In this document: in pieces, positions 1-10,186 of the stretch
Layout: each line of letters opens with the position of its first letter
Numbering within the stretch: the stretch's first letter is position 1
From: Hippophae tibetana
Taxonomy: Eukaryota > Streptophyta > Magnoliopsida > Rosales > Elaeagnaceae
Assembly (NCBI GenBank): GCA_037013495.1
Contig: CM072810.1
Span: 54,298,843 to 54,362,842 of the forward strand
DNA length: 64,000 bases
Direction of reading: 5' to 3'
The notes under the pieces: generated by a model
What the model was told of the DNA's origin: nothing
Seen by the model: only the letters and a program-made list of their open reading frames with translations
Database searches by the model: none
Program-made: the position numbers and the translations under genes

Positions 1-236
1 GATCGTACTTACCTCGGTTGCGTCATTCCGTCTCTTTTAAGGGAAATTCATCTCGAACTTGGGTTTTATTGGATTCGAACCTGAGATCATGTTTTGATAC
101 CAAACATATGAAAAATAGCTAATCCTTCCTACCTTTAGCTTTAGCTTTCAATTCGGGACGCTTGAACCGTCACACTTAATCCTCGTTCAAAGCTCACTCC
201 AAGTCACGAGGATGTTACCCCCCATGAACGACACAA

Positions 237-251
237 GTCATTCTAAATGAC
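237..251. repeat. Short inverted repeat GTCATT-CTA-AATGAC (example)
   Basis: Six-base arms around a three-base loop at monomer positions 238-252. The motif and its flank 'acacaagtcattctaaatgac' are among the most constant parts of the monomer, intact in nearly all copies I read; occasional changes hit one arm ('gtcattctgaatgacc', 'gtcattctaaataacc'). A DNA-bending or protein-binding role is possible but not shown. Confidence 0.7.
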
Positions 252-2176
252 CCTTGGAAACAACAATGAAAGGTTACCCACAACAACGACCCCAGGGATG
301 GTACTTACCTCCGTTGCTTCATTCCGTCTCTTTTAAGGTAAAATTCATATCGAACTTGGGTTTTTATGGGATTCGAGCCTGAGATCATGTTTGGATACCA
401 AACATAGGAAAAATAGCTAATCCTTCCTACCTAAAGCTTAAGTTTCAATACGGGACGCTTGAACTATCGCACTTAATCCTCGTTCAAAGCTCACTCCAAG
501 TCACGAGGATGTTACCCCCCATGCACGACACAAGTCATTCTAAATGACAATTGGAAAAAACATAGAAAGGTTACCCACAACAACGACCCGAGGGATGGTA
601 TTTACCTTGGTTGCGTTATTCCGTCTCTTTTAAGGGAAATTCATCTCGAACTTGTGCTTTTATGGGATTCGAGCCTGAGATAATGTTTTGATACCAAACA
701 TAAGAAAAATAGCTAATCCTTCCTCCCTAAAGCTTAAGCTATCAATACGGGACGCTTGAACTATCACACATAATCCTCGTTCAAAGCTCACACCAAGTCA
801 CAAGGATGTTTTCCCCCATGAATGACACAAGTCATTCTAAATAACCCTTGGAAACAACATTTAAAGGTTACCCAACACAACGAGCCCACGGATGGTACTT
901 ACCTGGGTTGCGTCATTCCATTTCTTTTAATGCAAATTAATCTCGAACTTGTGCTTTTATGGGATTCGAGCCAGAGATAATGTTTTGAAACAGAACATAC
1001 GAGAAATAGTTAATCCTTCCTACCTAAAGCTTAAGCTTTCAATTCGGGACGCTTGAACTGGCACACTTAGTCCTCGTTCAAAGCTCACACCAAGTCATGA
1101 GGATGTTACCTCCCATGCACCACACAAGTCATTCTAAATGACCCTTGGAAACAACATAGAAAGGTTACCTACAACAACGTGCCCAGAGATGGTACTTACC
1201 TCGGTTGCGTCATTCCGTCTCTTTTAAGGGAAATTCATCTCGAACTTGTGCTTTTATGGGATTCGAGCCAGAGATAATGTTTTGATACCAAACATTTGAA
1301 AAATAGCTAATGCTTCCTACCTTAAGCTTAAGCTTTCAATTCGGGACGCTTGAACTGTCACACTTATTCCTCGTTCAAAGCTTACACCAAGTCACGAGAA
1401 TGTTACCCCCCATGAACGACACAAGTCATTCTAAATGACCCTTGGAAACAACAATGAAAGGTTACCCACAACAACGACCCCAGGGATGGTACTTACCTCG
1501 GTTGCTTCATTCCGTCTCTTTTAAGGTAAAATTCATATCGAACTTGGGTTTTTATGGGATTCGAGCCTGAGATCATGTTTGGATACCAAACATAGGAAAA
1601 ATAGTTAATCCTTCCTACCTAAAGCTTAAGTTTCAATACGGGACGCTTGAACTATCGCACTTAATCCTTGTTCAAAGCTCACTCCAAGTCACGAGGAGGT
1701 TACCCCCCATGAACGACACAAGTCATTCTAAATGACCCTTGGAAACAACATAGAAAGGTTACCCACGACAACGAGCCCAGGGATGGTACTTACCTCGGTT
1801 GCATCATTCTGTCTCTTTTAAGGTAAAATTCATATCGAACTTGGGTTTTTATGTGATTCGAACCTCAGATCATGTTTTGATACCAAACTTAAGAAAAATA
1901 GCTAATCCTTCCTACCTAAAGCTTAAGTTTCAATACGGGACACTTTAACTATCGCACTTAATCCTCGTTCAAAGTTCACACCAAGTCACGAGAATGTTTC
2001 CCGCCATGCACGACACAAGTCATTCTAAATGACCATTTAAAAAAACATAAAAAGGTTACCCACAACAACGACCCGAGGGATGGTATTTACCTTGGTTGCG
2101 TTATTCCGTCTCTTTTAAGGGAAATTCATCTCGAACTTGTGCTTTTATGGGATTCGAGCCTGAGATAATGTTTTGA

Positions 2177-2181
2177 TACCA
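2177..2181. other. Left inversion junction, 5-bp overlap TACCA
   Basis: Sequence to the left follows a forward monomer up to 'ttttgatacca' (monomer positions 99-103 are TACCA). Sequence to the right follows a reverse monomer from 'taccatccc'. The five bases belong equally to both sides, so the cut cannot be placed more finely. A normal forward monomer would continue 'aaacat'. That missing continuation is found, reverse complemented, at the far end of the inverted block. Confidence 0.95.
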
Positions 2182-2331
2182 TCCCTGGGCTCGTTGTTGT
2201 GGGTAACCTTTCAATGTTGTTTCCTAGGGTCATTTAGAATGACTTGTGTCGTTCATGGGGGAAAACATTCTCGTGACTTGGTGTGAGCTTTGAACGAGGA
2301 TTAAGTGTGATAGTTCAAGCATCCCGTATTG

Positions 2332-2345
2332 AAAGCTTAAGCTTT
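2332..2345. repeat. 14-bp perfect palindrome with two HindIII sites (example)
   Basis: AAAGCTTAAGCTTT equals its own reverse complement and contains AAGCTT twice around a CTTAAG. It lies at monomer positions 136-149 and is present intact in a large share of monomers; others read 'aaagcttaagattt', 'aaagcttaagtatt' or 'aaagcttaagtttc', which keep one HindIII site. HindIII digestion should therefore give a ladder near 297 bp. Whether the palindrome has a role is unknown. Confidence 0.9.
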
Positions 2346-3268
2346 AGGGAGGAAGGATTAGCTATTTTTCCTATGTTTGGTATCAAAACATTATCTCAGG
2401 CTCGAATCCCATAAAAGCACAAGTTCGAGATGAATTTCCCTTAAAAGAGACGGAATAACGCAACCAAGGTAAATACCATCCCTCGGGTCGTTGTTGTGGG
2501 TAACCTTTTTATGTTTTTTTAAATGGTCATTTAGAATGACTTGTGTCGTGCATGGGGGGAAACATTCTCGTGACTTGGTGTGAGCTTTGAACGAGGATTA
2601 AGTGCGATAGTTAAAGTGTCCCGTATTGAAACTTAAGCTTTAGGTAGGAAGGATTAGCTATTTTTCTTAAGTTTGGTATCAAAACATGATCTCAGGTTGG
2701 AATCGCATAAAAACCCAAGTTCGATATGAATTTTACCTTAAAAGAGACGGAATGATGCAACCGAGGTAAGTACCATCCATGGGCTCGTTGTTGTGGGTAA
2801 CCTTTCTATGTTTTTTCCAATGGTCATTTAGAATGACTTTTGTCGTGCATGGGGGGAAACATTCTCGTGACTTGGTGTGAGCTTTGAATGAGGATTAAGT
2901 GCCATAGTTAAAGTGTCCCGTATTGAAAGCTTAAGCTTTAGGTAGGAAAGATTAGCTATTTTTCCTATGTTTGGTATCAAAACATGATCTCAGGTTCGAA
3001 TCGCATAAAAACCCAAGTTCGATATGAATTTCCCTTAAAAGAGACGGAATGATGCAACCGAGCTAAGTACCATCCCTGCACTCGTTGTTGTAGGTAACCT
3101 TTCTATGTTGTTTCCAAGGGTCATTTTGAATGACTTGTGTCGTGCATGGGGGAAAACATCCTCGTGAAATGGTGTGAGCTTTGAACGAGGATTAAGTGTG
3201 ATAGTGCAAGCGTCCCGTATTGAAATCTTATGCTTTAGGTAGTAAGGATTAGCTATTTTTCATGTGTT

Positions 3269-3300
3269 TGGTATCAAAACATGATCTCAGGTTCGAATCC
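3269..3300 (+). other. Primer-binding-site-like word plus B-box match (example)
   Basis: On the strand opposite the monomer's forward sense, TGGTATCAAAAC (3269-3280) agrees at 10 of 12 positions with the initiator-tRNA primer-binding site TGGTATCAGAGC of many plant LTR retrotransposons. Ten bases on, GGTTCGAATCC (3290-3300) fits the Pol III B-box consensus GGTTCGANTCC. In monomer numbering these are 92-103 and 72-82. Most monomers carry close variants; one common subtype reads 'tgtttcaaaac' and 'ggctcgaatcc'. No convincing A box or cloverleaf accompanies it, so this is a resemblance and not a tRNA gene. Confidence 0.5.
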
Positions 3301-3973
3301 CATAATAGCCCAAGTTCGTGATAAATTTCCCTTAAAAGAGATAGAATGATGCAACCGAGGTAAGTACCATTCCTAGGCTAGTTGTTGTGGGTAACCTTTT
3401 TATGTTGTTTCCTAGGGTCATTTAGAATGACTTGTGTGGTGCATGGGAGGTAACATTCTCGTGACTTGGTGTAAGCTTTGAAGGAGGAATAAGTGTGACA
3501 GTTCAAGCGTCCCGAATTGAATACTTAAGCTTTAGGTAGGAAGGATAAGCTATTTTTCATATATTTGGTATCAAAACATGATCTCAGGTTCGAATCCAAT
3601 AAAAACCCAAGTTCGAGATGAATTTCCCTTAAAAGAGACGGAATGACGCAACCGAGGTAAGTACCATCCCTGGGCACGTTGTTGTAGGTAACCTTTCTAT
3701 GTTGTTTCCAAGGGTCATTTAGAATGACTTGTGTGGTGCATGGGAGGTAACATCCTCGTGACTTGGAGTGAGCTTTGAACGAGGATTTAGTGTGACAGTT
3801 CAAGCGTCCCGAATTGAAAGCTTACGCTTTAGGTAGGAAGGATTAGCTATTTCTCGTATGTTCTGTTTCAAAACATTATCTCTGGCTCGAATCCCATAAA
3901 AGGACAAGTTCGAGATGAATTTGCATTAAAAAAGACGGAATGACGCAACCCAGGTAAGTACCATCCCTGGGCT

Positions 3974-6900
3974 CGTTGTTGTGGGTAACCTTTAAATGTT
4001 GTTTCCAAGGGTCATTTAGAATGACTTGTGTTGTTCATGGGGGAAAACATCCTCGTGACTTGGTGTGAGCTTTGAACGAGGATTAAGTGTTATAGTTCAA
4101 GCGTCCCGTATTGCAATCTTAAGCTTTAGGTAGGAAGGATTAGCTATTTTTCGTATGTTTGGTATCAAAACATGATCTTAGGTTCGAATCAAATAAAAAC
4201 CCAAGTTCGAGGTGAATTTCCCTTGAAAAAGATGCAATGATGCAATCGAGGTAAGTACCATCCCTGCGCTCGTTGTTGTGGGTAACCTTTCTATGTTGTT
4301 TCCAAGGGTCATTTAGAATGACTTGTGTCGTGCATGGTGGAAAACATTCTCGTGACGTGGTGTGAGCTTTGAACGAGGATTAAGTGTGACAGTTCAAGCG
4401 TCCCGTATTGAAATCTTGCTTTAGGTAGGAAGGATTAGCTATTTTTTGTATGTTTGGTATCAAAACATGATGTCCGGTGTCAATCTCATAAAAACCCAAA
4501 TTCGAGATGAATTTCGGTTAAAAGAGACGGAATGACGCAACCCAGTTAAGTACCATCCCTGGGCTCGTTGTTGTGGGTAACCTTTCAATGTTGTCTCCAA
4601 GGGTCATTTAGATTGACTTGTGTCGTTCATAGGGGAAAACATCCTCGTGACTTGCTGTGAGCTTTGAACGAGGATTAAGTGTGATAGTTCAAGCTTCCCG
4701 TATTTAAATCTTAAGCTTTAGGTAGGAAGGATTAGCTATTTTTCCTATGTTTGGTATGAAAACATTATCTCAAGCTCGAATCCCACAAAAGCACAAGTTC
4801 GAGAGGAATTTCTCTAAAAAGAGACGGAATGACGCAACCAAGTTAAGTAGCATCCCTGTGCTCGTTGTTGTGGGTAACCTTTCTATGTTGTTTCCAATGG
4901 TCATTTAGAATGACTTGTGTCGTGCATGGGGGGAAACATTCTCGTGACTTGGTGTGAGCTTTGAATGAGGATTAAGTGCGATAGTTAAAGGGTCCCGTAT
5001 TGAAACATAAGCTTTAGGTAGGAAGGATTAGCTATTTTTCTTACGTTTGGTATCAAAACATGATCTCAGGTTCGAATAGCATAAAAACCCAAGTTCGATA
5101 TGAATTTTACCATAAAAGAGACGGAATGATGCAACCGAGGTAAGTACCATCCCTGGGCTCGTTGTTGTGTGTAACCTTTCAATGTTGTTTCCAAGGGTCA
5201 TTTAGAATGACTTGTGTCGTTCATGGGGGAAAACATTCTCGTGACTTGGTGTGAGCTTTGAACGAGGATTAAGGGTGATAGTTCAAGCGTCCCGTATTGA
5301 AAGCTTAAGCTTTAGGGAGGAAGGATTAGCTATTTTTCCTATGTTTGGTATCAAAACATTATCTCAGGCTCGAATCTCATAAAATCACAAGTTCGAGAGG
5401 AATTTCCCTTAAAAGAGACGGAATAACGCAACCAAGGTAAATACCATCCCTCGGGTCGTTGTTGTGGGTAACCTTTCTATGTTTTTTCCAATGGTCATTT
5501 AGAATGACTTGTGTCGTGCATGGGGGGAAACATTCTCGTGACTTGGTGTGAGCTTTGAACGAGGATTAAGTGCGATAGTTAAAGTGTCCCGTATTGAAAG
5601 ATTAAGCTTTAGGTAGGAAAGATTAGCTATTTTTCCTATGTTTGGTATCAAAACATGATCTCTGGTTCGAATCGAATAAAAACCCAAGTTCGAGATGAAT
5701 TTGCCTTAAAAGAGACGGAATGACGCAACCCAGGTAAGTACAATCCCTGGGCTCGTTGTTGTGGGTAACCTTTCAATGTTGTTTCCAAGGGTCATTTAGA
5801 ATGACTTGTGTCGTTCATGGGGGAAAACATTCTCGTGACTTGGTGTGAGCTTTGAACGAGGATTAAGTGTGATAGTTCAAGCGTCCCGTATTGAAAGCTT
5901 AAGCTTTAGGGAGGAAGGATTAGCTATTTTTCCTATATTTGGTATCAAAACATTATCTCAGGCTCGAATCCCATAAAAGCACAAGTTCGATATGAATTTC
6001 CCTTAAAAGAGACAGAATAACGTAACGAAGGTAAATACCATCCCTCGGGTCGTTGTTGTGGGTAACCTTTCTATGTTTTTTCCAAAGGTTATTTAGAATG
6101 ACTTGTGTCGTGCATGGGGGGAAACATTCTCTTGACTTGGTGTGAGCTTTGAACGAGGATTAAGTGCGACAATTAAAGTGTCCCGTATTGAAAGCTTAAG
6201 CTTTAGGTAGGAAAGATTAGCTATTTTTCCTATGTTTGCTATCAAAACATGATCTCAGGTTCGAATCGCATAAAAACCCAAGTTCGATATGAATTTCCCT
6301 TAAAAGAGACGGAATGATGCAACCGAGGTAAGTACCATTCCTGGGCTAGTTGTTGTGGGTTACCTTTTTATGTTGTTTCCAAGGGTCATTTAGAATGACT
6401 TGTGTGGTGCATGGGAGGTAACATTCTCGTGACTTGGTGTAAGCTTTGAACGAGGAATTAGTGTGACAGTTCAAGCGTCACGATTGAATGCTTAAGCTTT
6501 AGGTAGGTAGGATTAGCTATTTTTCATATGTTTGGTATCAAAACATGATCTCAGGTTCGAATCCAATAAAAACCCAAGTTCGAGATGAATTTCCCTTAAA
6601 AGAGACGGAATGATGCAACCCATGCAAGTATGCTCGTTGTTGTAGGTAACCTTTTTATGTTGTTTCCAAGGGTCATTTAGAATGACTTGTGTCGTGCACG
6701 TGGGGAAACATCCCCGTGACTTGGAGTGAGCTTTGAACGAAGATTAAGTGTGACAGTTCAAGCGTCCCGAATTGAAAGCTTAACCTTTAGGTAGGAAGGA
6801 TTAGCTATTTTTCGTATGTTCTGTTTCAAAACATTATCTCAGGCTCGAATCTCATAAAAGCACAAGTTCGAGATGAATTTGCCTTAAAAGAGACGGAATG

Positions 6901-9316
6901 ACGCAACCCAGGTAAGTACCATCCCTGGGCTCGTTGTTGTGGGTAACCTTTCAATGTTGTTTCCAAGGGTCATTTAGAATGACTTGTGTCATTCATGGGT
7001 TAAAACATTCTCGTGACTTGGTGTGAGCTTTGAACGAGGATTAAGTGTGATAGTTCAAGCGTCCCGTATTGAAAGCTTAAGCTTTAGGGAGGAAGGATTA
7101 GCTATTTTTCCTATGTTTGGTATCAAAACATTATCTCAGGCTCGAATCCCATAAAAGCACAAGTTCGAGATGAATTTCCCTTAAAAGAGACGGAATAACA
7201 CAACAAAGGTAAATACCATCCTTGGGGTCGTTGTTTTGGGTACACTTTCTATGTTTTTTCCAATGGTCATTTAGAATGACTTGTGTCGTGCATGGGGGGA
7301 AACATTCTCGTGACTTGGTGTGAGCTTTGAAGGAGGATTAAGTGCGATAGTTAAAGTGTCCCGTATTGAAATCTTAAGCTTTAGGTAGGAAGGATTAGCT
7401 ATTTTTGATATGTTTGGTATCAAAACATGATCTCAGGTTTGAATCGAATAAAAACCCAAGTTCGAGATGAATATCCCTTAAAAGAGACGGAATGATACAA
7501 CCGAGGTATGTACCATCCCTACGCTCGTTGTTGTAGGTAACCTTTCTATGTAGGTTCCAAGGGTCATTTAGAATGACTTGTGTCGTGCATGGGGGAAAAC
7601 ATCCTCATGATTTGGTGTGAGCTTTGAACGAGGATTAAGTGTGATAGTTCAAGCGTCCCGTATTGAAATCTCAAGCTTTAGCCAGTAAGGATTAGCTATT
7701 TTTCATATGTTTGGTATGAAAACATGATCTCAGGTTCGAATCCCATAAAAGCCCAAGTTCGTGATAAATTTCCCTTAAAAGAGACAGAAAGATGCAACCG
7801 ACGTAAGTACCATTCCTGGGCTTGTTGTTGTGGGTAACCTTTTTATGTTGTTTCCAAGTGTCATTTAGAATGACTTGTGTGGTGCATGGGAGGTAACATT
7901 CTCGTGACTTGGTGTAAGCTTTGAACGAGGAATTAGTGTGACAGTTCAAGCATCCCGAATTGAATGCTTAAGCTTTAGGTAGGAAGGATTAGCTATTTTT
8001 CATATGTTTGGTATCAAAACATGATCTCAGGTTCGAATCCAATAAAAACCCAAGTTCGAGATGAATTTCCCTTAAAAGAGACGGAATAACGCAACCAAGG
8101 TAAATACCATCCCTCGGGTCGTTGTTGTGGGTAACCTTTCTATGTTGTTTCCAAGGTCATTTAGAATGACTTGTGTGGTGCATGGCAGGTAACATCCCCG
8201 TGACTTGGAGTGAGCTTTGAACGAAGATTAAGTGTGACAGTTCAAGCGTCCCGAATTGAAAGCTTAAGCTTTAGGTAGGAAGGATTAGCTATTTTTCGTA
8301 TGTTCTATTTCAAAACATTATCTCAGGCTCGAATCCCATAAAAGCACAAGTTCGAGGTGAATTTGCCTTAAAAGAGACGGAATGACGCAACCAAGGTAAG
8401 TACCATCCCTGCCCTCGTTGTTGTAGGTAACCTTTCTATGTTGTTTCCAAGGGTCATTTAGAATGACTTGTGTCGTGCATGGGGGAAAACATCCTCGTGA
8501 ATTGGTGTGAGCTTTGAACGAGGCTTAAGTGTTATAGTTCAAGCGTCCCGGATTGAAATCTTAAGCTTTAGGTAGTAAGGATTAACTATTTTTCATATGT
8601 TTAGTATCAAAACATGATCTCAGGTTCGAATCCCATAAAAGCCCAAGTTCGTGATAAATTTCCCTTAAAAGAGATAGAATGATGCAACCGAGCTAAGTAC
8701 CATTCCTGGGCTAGTTGTTGTGGGTTACCTTTTTATGTTGTTTCCAAGGGTCATTTAGAATGACTTGTGTGGTGCATGGGAGGTAACATTCTCGTGACTT
8801 GGTGTAAACTTTGAACGAGCAATAAGTGTGACAGTTCAAGCGTCCCGAATTGAATACTTAAGCTTTAGGTAGGAAGGATTAGCTATTTTTCATATTTTTG
8901 GTATCAAAACATGATCTCAGGTTCGAATCCAACAAAAACCCAAGTTCGAGATGAATTTCCCTTAAAAGAGACGGAATGACGCAACCGAGGTAAATACCAT
9001 CCCTCGGGTCGTTGTTGTGGGTAACCTTTCTATGTTTTTTCCAATGGTTATTTAGAATGACTTGTGTCGTGCATGGGGGGAACATTCTCTTGACTTGGTG
9101 TGAGCTTTGAACAAGGATTAAGTGCGATAGTTAAAGTGTCCCGTATTGAAAGCTTAAGCTTTAGGTAGGAAAGATTAGCTATTTTTCCTATGTTTGGTAT
9201 CAAAACATGATCTCAGGTTCGAATCGCATAAAAACCCAAGTTCGTTTGAATTTCCCTTAAAAGAGACGGAATGATGCAACCGAGGTAAGTACCATCCCTG
9301 CGCTCGTTGTTGTAGG
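3974..9316 (-). repeat. 6.2-kb duplication, copy 1 (18 monomers matched)
   Basis: This segment is nearly identical to 10187-15531. The offset is 6213 bp up to about 4413 and 6215 bp after it, because this copy lacks two bases ('atcttgcttt' against 'atcttaagcttt'). I noticed only about fifteen substitutions by eye over 5.3 kb, far fewer than between neighbouring monomers, so the copying is recent. The left edge lies in the 'ccatccc' start region of a monomer. On the right, identity ends at 'tgtaggtaac' against 'tgtgggtaac'. It holds one copy (8402-9290) of the 889-bp trimer that is expanded in copy 2. Confidence 0.9.
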
Positions 9317-10186
9317 TAACCTTTCTATGTTGTTTCCAAGGGTCATTTTGAATGACTTGTGTCGTGCATGGGGGAAAACATCCTCGTGAATTGGTGTGAG
9401 CTTTGAACGAGGATTAAGTGTTATAGTTCAAGCGTCCCGTATTGAAATCTTAAGCTTTAGGTAGTAAGGATTAACTATTTTTCATATGTTTGGTATCAAA
9501 CCATGATTTCAGGTTCGAATCCCATAAAAGCCCAAGTTCGTGATAAATTTCCCTTAAAAGAGACAGAAAGATGCAACCGACGTAAGTACCATTCCTGGGC
9601 TTGTTGTTGTGGGTAACCTTTTTATGTTGTTTCCAAGTGTCATTTAGAATGACTTGTGTGGTGCATGGGAGGTAACATTCTCGTGACTTGGTGTAAGCTT
9701 TGAACGAGGAATTAGTGTGACAGTTCAAGCATCCCGAATTGAATGCTTAAGCTTTAGGTAGGAAGGATTAGCTATTTTTCATATGTTTGGTATCAAAACA
9801 TGATCTCAGGTTCGAATCCAATAAAAACCTAAGTTCGAGATGAATTTCCCTTAAAAGAGACGGAATGATGCAACGGAGGTAAGTACGCTCGTTGCTGTAG
9901 GTAACCTTTTTATGTTGTTTCCAAGGGTCATTCAGAATGACTTGTGTCGTGCACGTGGGGAAACATCCCCGTGACTTGGAGTGAGCTTTGAACGAAGATT
10001 AAGTGTGACAGTTCAAGCGTCCCGAATTGAAAGCTTAACCTTTAGGTAGGAAGGATTAGCTATTTTTCGTATGTTCTGTTTCAAAACATTATCTCAGGCT
10101 CGAATCTCATAAAAGCACAAGTTCGAGATGAATTTGCCTTAAAAGAGACGGAATGACGCAACCCAGGTAAGTACTATCCCTCGGGT
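9317..10186 (-). repeat. Three-monomer spacer between 6.2-kb copies
   Basis: About 870 bp of reverse monomers complete copy 1 of the 21-monomer period. The first part (from 9310, with 'tcattttgaatg' and 'aaccatgatttc') matches 16395-16660, and in part 18173-18376. That places it after the expanded trimers of copy 2 and shows the trimers were inserted within a pre-existing order. A 9-bp-deletion monomer start lies at 9884-9890. Confidence 0.8.

Larger units (their letters stand above)
1..2181 (+). repeat. Satellite array, left block, forward 297-bp monomers
   Basis: This block holds about 7.3 head-to-tail monomers. The word 'gatggta' or a close variant begins monomers at 1, 297, 594, 891, 1188, 1485, 1782 and 2079, so the period is 297 bp. 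Subtypes alternate: some monomers carry 'gcgttattccg' followed by 'gagataatg' (around 594 and 2079), others 'gcatcattc' followed by 'gagatcatg'. The last monomer is cut at its position 103, where orientation flips. The block starts at the window edge, so the array probably continues to the left. No coding or RNA gene is visible. The repeat call is certain; the biological class (centromeric, pericentromeric or subtelomeric) cannot be read from this block. Confidence 0.97.
2182..3973 (-). repeat. Inverted-block monomers, left end
   Basis: About six reverse monomers lie between the left junction and the first 6.2-kb copy. The part from about 2980 is also found at about 26380, 23401 bp away, with matching rare words such as 'cctgcactcg' (3077 and 26478), 'cataatagccc' and 'cattcctaggc'. 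One monomer present here, around 3370-3665, is missing from the 26-kb copy, which lowers the offset to about 23104 beyond that point. No other feature is seen. Confidence 0.85.

Noticed and set aside
1-4. GATC at the first four bases where other monomers read 'gatg', as a possible clone-end scar.
   Set aside because: It is a single base difference at the window edge, and GATC also occurs in most monomers ('gagatcatg'). There is no vector sequence to support it.
250-275. CENP-B box like site around 'cccttggaaacaac'.
   Set aside because: It shares 'ttggaaac' with the mammalian box but lacks the essential CGGG half at the right spacing; the nearest 'cgggac' is about 100 bp away in the monomer.
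3269-3300. A tRNA gene or an intact SINE.
   Set aside because: Only a B-box match and a short 3'-end-like word are present. The T-arm pairs at only about two positions, no A box fits at the right distance, and no poly-A or tRNA body is seen.
5310-5325. Plant telomere repeat TTTAGGG.
   Set aside because: It occurs once per monomer at most, only in the 'tttagggagg' subtype, and never in tandem.
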